This document shows positions 6,344-10,436 of a stretch of 10,436 bases of DNA, in pieces. How positions within the stretch are numbered: position 1 is the first letter of the stretch; every line of letters starts with the position of its first letter. Under the pieces are notes generated by a model. It did not search any database. It was not told where the DNA came from and saw only the letters and a program-made list of their open reading frames with translations. The stretch is from a bacterium. GTDB lineage: Bacteria > UBP14 > UBA6098 > B30-G16. A program made the translations under genes and the position numbers. Location: contig JAUXEQ010000034.1 in assembly GCA_030620455.1 (NCBI GenBank), positions 1-10,436 of the forward strand, in the 5' to 3' direction.

Positions 6344-6373
6344 TTGAAATATATTATTTCATGATGTTATAAT
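6344..6373 (+). promoter_or_regulatory. Promoter for the glycosyltransferase gene
   Basis: TTGAAA (6344-6349) and a perfect TATAAT (6368-6373) are separated by 18 bases, a good sigma-70-type match. Predicted start of transcription is near 6380, leaving a short leader of ~23 bases to the ATG at 6403, which has no clear Shine-Dalgarno site. It lies directly downstream of the radical SAM remnant. Confidence 0.5.
6345..6361. promoter_or_regulatory. 17-bp palindrome between the -35 and -10 boxes, possible operator
   Basis: TGAAATA (6345-6351) and TATTTCA (6355-6361) are perfect 7-bp arms around TAT. The element overlaps the -35 box and fills most of the promoter spacer, where a bound repressor would block RNA polymerase. 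No regulator gene is adjacent. AT-rich sequence makes chance palindromes more likely. Confidence 0.35.
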
Positions 6374-6402
6374 AGATTCTGTAAATAAAATTTCTAACAA
6401 TA

Positions 6403-7644
6403 ATGAATATCCTAATATTAAATACTTTTCACTATCCTCGGGGTGGTGCTGAAATTTATGTTTTTAGGTTGTTAGATTTACTTAAAAAAAGTGGTCACAC
6501 TCTCATTCAATTTGCTATGAAATCAGAAGATGATTTTGATTCAGAATATTCGGATTATTTTGTTAGTCACATCGATTACAAAGAAGAATTAAAGAAAAAA
6601 ACACCTAAAGCTATATTAAATGTTGTGAATCGTGTTTTTTACTCAAAGGAATCCTTTGGAAAAATCGAAAGATTATTAACAGATGAAAAGATTGATATTG
6701 TTCATATTAATAATTTTTTGCATCATATTTCGCTTTCTATAATTAAACCAATCAAAAGAAGAAATATTCCCATTGTCTGGACACTTCACGATCATGTCTT
6801 AGTTTGTCCAAATACAAATCTTTTTAATGATAGAAAAAAATCTCCATGTGAAATATGTCGATCGACCGGTAGAAGAATCATCAATCCCATTCTTCAACGA
6901 TGCAAAAAGGATTCTTTGGGAGCGAGTTTTCTCGCCTCAGCTGAGGCTATCTTCTTTAAAATTAAAAAAGTTTCCGAAATTCCGTATAAATTCATTTCAC
7001 CAAGTAGATTTTTAATGGAGCAACATAGAAAGATGGGTTTTCCAGTTGATAGATTTGAAGTAGTTCCAAACTTTGTAAACTTGGACAATTTTACTCCGAA
7101 TCCTAAACCTGGAAATTATGCTCTATATCTCGGCAGATTAAATCCTGAGAAAGGTTTAGAAGTATTAATAAAAGCTTTCAGAGACTTAAAATATCCATTG
7201 TATATAGCTGGTAAAGGTTATCTAGAAAACTATGTTAAGGAAATGTCCGAAAAATACACAAATATTAAGTACTTAGGGTTCCTGCAGGGTGAAGATTTAC
7301 GAAATATAATTGCCAATAGTAGATTTATTATACAACCCTCATTATGCTTCGAAAATGCACCGCTTGCAGTTTTAGAGGCTTTCGCCTCATCAAAACCAGT
7401 GATAGGAAGTAATATTGGCGGTATTCCTGAATTAGTTACAGAAGATTGCGGAATTCTATTTAAGATAGGTAACGAAGATTCACTGAAAGAATCGGTATCT
7501 GGATTATGGCACGATTCTAAGAAGATTGAATTTCTGGGAAGAAATGCTCTCGAGAAAGTTAAACATGATCATACTCCTCAAAAACACTTAGAAAAGATAT
7601 TAAGTATTTATGAACAAGCTATTGTGCATCACAATGTTAATTAG
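6403..7644 (+). CDS. GT4-family glycosyltransferase (GT-B fold)
   Basis: Retaining glycosyltransferase that would use a nucleotide sugar to extend a surface glycan; cytoplasmic, 413 residues. The N-terminal Rossmann domain begins MNILILNTFHYPRGGAE with the acceptor-side GGAE loop at 14-17, and TLHDHVLVCPNTN at 127-139. The C-terminal glycosyl_transf_1 domain shows YLGRLNPEKGLEVLIKAF (242-259), YIAGKGYL (267-274), and the EX7E pair E317/E325 in CFENAPLAVLEAF, followed by GSNIGGIPELV (335-345). A four-cysteine insert in the N-terminal domain (C135, C149, C152, C167) could bind a metal. The start ATG follows a good promoter at 6344-6373. It appears to stand alone, with a radical SAM remnant before it and a convergent gene after it. 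Donor and acceptor are unknown. Confidence 0.92.
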   Translation: MNILILNTFHYPRGGAEIYVFRLLDLLKKSGHTLIQFAMKSEDDFDSEYSDYFVSHIDYKEELKKKTPKAILNVVNRVFYSKESFGKIERLLTDEKIDIVHINNFLHHISLSIIKPIKRRNIPIVWTLHDHVLVCPNTNLFNDRKKSPCEICRSTGRRIINPILQRCKKDSLGASFLASAEAIFFKIKKVSEIPYKFISPSRFLMEQHRKMGFPVDRFEVVPNFVNLDNFTPNPKPGNYALYLGRLNPEKGLEVLIKAFRDLKYPLYIAGKGYLENYVKEMSEKYTNIKYLGFLQGEDLRNIIANSRFIIQPSLCFENAPLAVLEAFASSKPVIGSNIGGIPELVTEDCGILFKIGNEDSLKESVSGLWHDSKKIEFLGRNALEKVKHDHTPQKHLEKILSIYEQAIVHHNVN

Positions 7645-7682
7645 ATAATATAATTAAAAGGTTGGAAGTTTCAATTAGTTAA

Positions 7683-8348
7683 TCATTTATTATTTATCCA
7701 AAGTGGTCCTAAAACAATTCCAGCGTTAACGAAAAAACCGCCCAGATCTGATAGATCAATGGTTTCCGTGATTCTAACGCCTTCCTCATTGACAATTACA
7801 TACTCCCCTTTAGTTCCAGCGAACGGTAGGTGATAACCTAATCCAGCTTGAATGGAAAAACTTCCGATATTAATTGCTCCTGTGAGCTGTGGTCTGCAAA
7901 ACGCATATAGTTTAGTATCATCGTCTTTATTAAAAGGAGCTCTAACTGCAAGGAATCGTGAACCAACACCTACACCCAAACCACCTGCAGCACCCAAAGG
8001 TCCAAAATGTGAATAAATCTCAGGTACAAGACAAAGACTCACATCAACATGACTCAGCTTGAAATCGGCAGTTCCCGTAACCGTACTAGTGTATATCTTT
8101 TTTTCCTGCCAATATTTGCCAGAAAACAAACCACCCCAACGCATAAACTCATTTGCTACCCAGAAACTGTGAAGGTCTACCACAATCGGGTAGGTTTCAG
8201 ATATCTTAAGGTCTAAAAATTCCGCAGACTTTTTCGCAGCTTCCGAATCGTTAAACTGATAGCCTATATAGACACCAACACCATTCTCAGCAAAGCACGC
8301 AGTGAAAGAAATTATTGCCAAAATTACAAATTTAATTTTATAAAGCAT
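7683..8348 (-). CDS. Secreted, probable outer-membrane beta-barrel protein of unknown function
   Basis: 221 residues, not recognised as a named family. The N-terminus MLYKIKFVILAIISFTACFA is a clear export signal: two Lys, a hydrophobic core at 7-16, and a likely cut after A20. C18 makes a lipoprotein signal (FTAC) possible but the -3 Phe is atypical. The mature part shows alternating hydrophobic/polar stretches and Gly/aromatic-rich turns (GVGVYIGYQF at 23-32, LGAAGGLGVGVGSRFLAV at 118-135, SFSIQAGLGYHLPF at 163-176, GGFFVNAGIVLG at 203-214), as in small 8- to 10-strand outer-membrane barrels. The C-terminal residue is Lys, not the Phe often found on barrel proteins. GGGGGA lies upstream of the ATG as a Shine-Dalgarno-like site, and a promoter candidate is at 8378-8406. 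It converges with the glycosyltransferase, 38 bases apart. Confidence 0.7.
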   Translation of the reverse strand: MLYKIKFVILAIISFTACFAENGVGVYIGYQFNDSEAAKKSAEFLDLKISETYPIVVDLHSFWVANEFMRWGGLFSGKYWQEKKIYTSTVTGTADFKLSHVDVSLCLVPEIYSHFGPLGAAGGLGVGVGSRFLAVRAPFNKDDDTKLYAFCRPQLTGAINIGSFSIQAGLGYHLPFAGTKGEYVIVNEEGVRITETIDLSDLGGFFVNAGIVLGPLWINNK

Positions 8349-8377
8349 TTATTCCCCCAATTTAATGATTCGATATT

Positions 8378-8406
8378 ATAATATCATATAACAGTTACTT
8401 ATACAA
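8378..8406 (-). promoter_or_regulatory. Candidate promoter for the secreted protein gene
   Basis: On the minus strand TTGTAT (8406-8401) and TATTAT (8383-8378) lie 17 bases apart; an overlapping TATAAT sits three bases further on. Both boxes are near consensus and the leader to the ATG at 8348 would be about 20-25 bases. This is reasonable, but the surrounding DNA is very AT-rich. Confidence 0.35.
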
Positions 8407-8456
8407 AATACTTAATATATTAGTATAAATACAATTACTAACTACTTGCTAATCAC

Positions 8457-8482
8457 TAGAATAGAACATCGGTTCCATTCTA
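8457..8482 (-). terminator. Imperfect stem-loop after the histidine kinase gene
   Basis: TAGAAT-a-GAAC, loop ATCG, GTTC-c-ATTCTA forms a 10-bp stem with one mismatch and a 4-base loop. It starts 56 bases past the kinase stop codon and lies before the promoter of the next minus-strand gene, where a terminator is expected. There is no T-run on either side, so termination is unproven; it could be a protein-binding palindrome instead. Confidence 0.35.
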
Positions 8483-8538
8483 ATAAAATTTAGAAATATT
8501 ATTATAACAGATAATCTAACTTTTTAGAAGGAAACGAT

Positions 8539-10436
8539 TTATCTTGATCTTAAACCTCTTTGAATGCTTTTAGCCAATTGCTCAAACGTCAAAGGTTTAT
8601 GCATAAAATCTATGATGCCGATATTCAATAGTTCTTCATTCTTCATTTCAAGAGGATAACCAGACATAACAAGTATCTTTACATCTGAATGATTATTACT
8701 TAATTCCTTGCAAAGTTGCAACCCATCCATCTCTGGCATAACCATATCTGTAAGAATAATATCGATCTCATCCTCTTGAGAGTTATAAATCTCCAAAGCT
8801 TGCTTTCCGTTAGCTGCAGTAATTGTTTGATATCCCATTTCGTGTAGCATGGATGTAGTAATATCCAAAATCGTTGGTTCATCATCAACAACGAGAATAG
8901 TCTCTCCATTACCTCTAATTTCCTGGAAAGTATCTTGTGTTTCCTCTTCCAGTTCTGAAACGATTTCAGGTAAGAATATACTAATCGTTGTTCCTTTATC
9001 TAATCCCGATTGGACATCTACAAAACCTTGATGTTGTTTAATAATCTCATGAACATGCGATAATCCTAAACCTACCTTTTCAAATTCACCTTTCTCGATG
9101 TTAGCAGGCTTGAAAACTAATTCTAAATCTTCTTCTGGAATACTTACACCAGTATCGCTAATATTAATTCTAATCCAATTCCCAGGTTTAAGTCCTTCAA
9201 TGGGCGGAGTATCACTCTCATGCAAAGTTATGCGAGAAAGAGAAATTGTAAGTTTTCCACCATCCTGCATCGCATCTTTTGCGTTTGCTGAAAGATTCAA
9301 AATAACCTGTTGAAGTTGTATTGGATCAGCCAAAACCCAGTATTCATCTGAATCATAATTCAAGATAACATTTACGTTTTCAGGAATCGTTCGAACTAAA
9401 AGCTTACCCAATTCCTTAGTGAATAGAACCAAATTCAATGGAGCTTTTTCCGAAGTAATTTTTCTACTGAAATCTAGTAACTGTTTGATTAGTTTTGCAG
9501 CTTTCTCTGATTGATCTAAAATGACTTTAAGTCTATCTCTCGACGACTGCTTTATTGACTGGTCAAATAAAACTATTTCTGCTGATCCCATAATACCCTG
9601 AAGTAGATTACTGAAATCATGAGTTATACCAGCAGCAAGTTTACCAATAATAGCCAAACGTTCATTTTGTATTGTTTTTTCATTAATTTCACTAAGTCTG
9701 CAAAGAGTTTCCTGCAATTTCATATCAGTTTCTATAGCTTGTTTCTCTGTAGTTTTGTAATGCGTTATATCTCGTGAAATTGCACCTAACAACATACCTG
9801 TTTCACTCATAACTTGAAAAGGAGTGGATTCGATAACTTTGAGCAAACCATCGTAAGTTTGGATTTCCAAAGTATGATGATTATTTAACCATTCTGCACT
9901 ACCAGTTTTAAACAGTTTGATAAATTTCCTTTTTAATACTCTAAAAGCTTCTGGACTTTTGAAATTTTCGGGTTGAAGCTGAAAAAGAATATCCCATACA
10001 AATTTCCCAATAGTTTCCGAACGCTTTAAACCTGTAATTTCTTGCATTCCCATGTTCCATTTAACAATTCTACCATATTCATTTGTGAGAATAAATCCAT
10101 CTATATACTGCTCAAAAATACTTCTAAACTTCATTTCGCTTTCTTTTAGAGATTGCCCAGCAATCATTCGGTCAGAAATATCTTTAACTGTAACAACAAC
10201 ATTACTAACTTCTGAATCTACCATTTGCGTTGTAACTTCTACTGGAATAATTATTCCATCAATACTTTTATATGTAGTTTCAAATATTCTGGGTTTCTTA
10301 TTTTCTCTAAATTCTTCTACTTTGTAATTTATAATCGTTTTATTGAAGTTAGCATCGATATCTTCAGGACCCATCTTAAGAAAATCATTGAAATCGTATC
10401 CTAATATTTTACATGCTGTTTCGTTAACATTAATAA
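8539..10436 (-). CDS. PAS-PAS hybrid histidine kinase with C-terminal receiver domain (5' end beyond window)
   Basis: The frame stays open to the right edge (codons there read NVNETACKILGYDFNDF, a typical PAS opening), so the ATG at 10374 is not the true start; 631 codons are visible. Numbering from that ATG: PAS 1 ends near 70 (VKDISDR), PAS 2 ~82-208 (IFEQYIDGFILTN to RDITHYK), a short coiled linker, HisKA with phospho-acceptor H252 in AAGITHDFSNLLQG, HATPase with N box NLSANAKDAM (360-369), DTGVSI (407-412) and VGLGLS (434-439). The receiver domain at ~491-611 has acidic D497/D498, phospho-acceptor D543 in LTDMVMP, S571 and K593. No membrane segment is visible, so the seen part is cytosolic. 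The DTGxG glycine is Ser, and the usual EPFFTTK..GTGLG lid reads KPANIEK..KVGLG at the same length. Signal and partner are unknown. Confidence 0.93.
   Translation of the reverse strand, partial: INVNETACKILGYDFNDFLKMGPEDIDANFNKTIINYKVEEFRENKKPRIFETTYKSIDGIIIPVEVTTQMVDSEVSNVVVTVKDISDRMIAGQSLKESEMKFRSIFEQYIDGFILTNEYGRIVKWNMGMQEITGLKRSETIGKFVWDILFQLQPENFKSPEAFRVLKRKFIKLFKTGSAEWLNNHHTLEIQTYDGLLKVIESTPFQVMSETGMLLGAISRDITHYKTTEKQAIETDMKLQETLCRLSEINEKTIQNERLAIIGKLAAGITHDFSNLLQGIMGSAEIVLFDQSIKQSSRDRLKVILDQSEKAAKLIKQLLDFSRKITSEKAPLNLVLFTKELGKLLVRTIPENVNVILNYDSDEYWVLADPIQLQQVILNLSANAKDAMQDGGKLTISLSRITLHESDTPPIEGLKPGNWIRINISDTGVSIPEEDLELVFKPANIEKGEFEKVGLGLSHVHEIIKQHQGFVDVQSGLDKGTTISIFLPEIVSELEEETQDTFQEIRGNGETILVVDDEPTILDITTSMLHEMGYQTITAANGKQALEIYNSQEDEIDIILTDMVMPEMDGLQLCKELSNNHSDVKILVMSGYPLEMKNEELLNIGIIDFMHKPLTFEQLAKSIQRGLRSR

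Noticed and set aside
10372..10374. ATG at 10374 as the start of the histidine kinase.
   Set aside because: The frame continues upstream to the window edge with clear PAS-domain residues, so the gene begins outside the window.
1..10436. CRISPR array, tRNA or rRNA genes, intact insertion sequence.
   Set aside because: I saw no regularly spaced repeats, no cloverleaf or rRNA-like segment and no transposase reading frame on either strand.

Overview
The window is an AT-rich (low GC by eye), gene-dense bacterial segment. It carries an anaerobic ferredoxin-dependent 2-oxoacid oxidoreductase, a glycine cleavage T-protein, a ComB homologue, a PP-loop tRNA thiolase, a GT4 glycosyltransferase and a PAS hybrid histidine kinase. 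With Shine-Dalgarno sites (AGGAGG-like) before several genes and a Sec-type leader on a probable outer-membrane protein, this fits an uncultured anaerobic Gram-negative bacterium. Something near the FCB/Cloacimonadota/WOR-3 assemblage is a guess; no marker here fixes the phylum.

Layout. 1-426 has no intact gene. It holds the last ~46 codons of what looks like a DNA methyltransferase/restriction protein (minus), short CACGGAT repeats and an 8-bp inverted repeat. 427-3161 is a minus-strand block: gcvT, then comB, then a ttcA-like gene overlapping the comB end. comB has its own candidate extended -10 promoter covered by a near-perfect palindrome. 3301-6074 is a divergent plus-strand operon: a two-cluster ferredoxin (delta) subunit, the alpha subunit (VorB type), and a fused beta-gamma subunit. 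Together these make a complete 2-oxoacid:ferredoxin oxidoreductase, most likely for branched-chain 2-oxoacids.

6075-6402 is a spacer that preserves the first residues of a radical SAM protein, with its CxxxCxxC motif, cut off by a stop. It then provides a good sigma-70-like promoter for the downstream glycosyltransferase (6403-7644). Convergent to that is a small secreted, probably beta-barrel protein (7683-8348, minus). Further right is a PAS-PAS-HisKA-HATPase-REC hybrid kinase (minus) whose N-terminus runs off the right edge.

How the genes work together. gcvT and the oxidoreductase diverge from a 139-bp region and both belong to anaerobic amino-acid metabolism: glycine C1 transfer to folate, and oxidation of 2-oxoacids derived from valine, leucine or isoleucine to acyl-CoA with reduced ferredoxin. 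comB and ttcA overlap and are probably co-transcribed, though no functional link is evident. The glycosyltransferase and radical SAM remnant look like the edge of a former surface-polysaccharide cluster.

I did not find a clearly new biological system. The most distinctive items are the radical SAM remnant, the kinase with an eroded but length-conserved ATP lid, the palindromes sitting on two promoters, and the restriction/methylase tail remnant.
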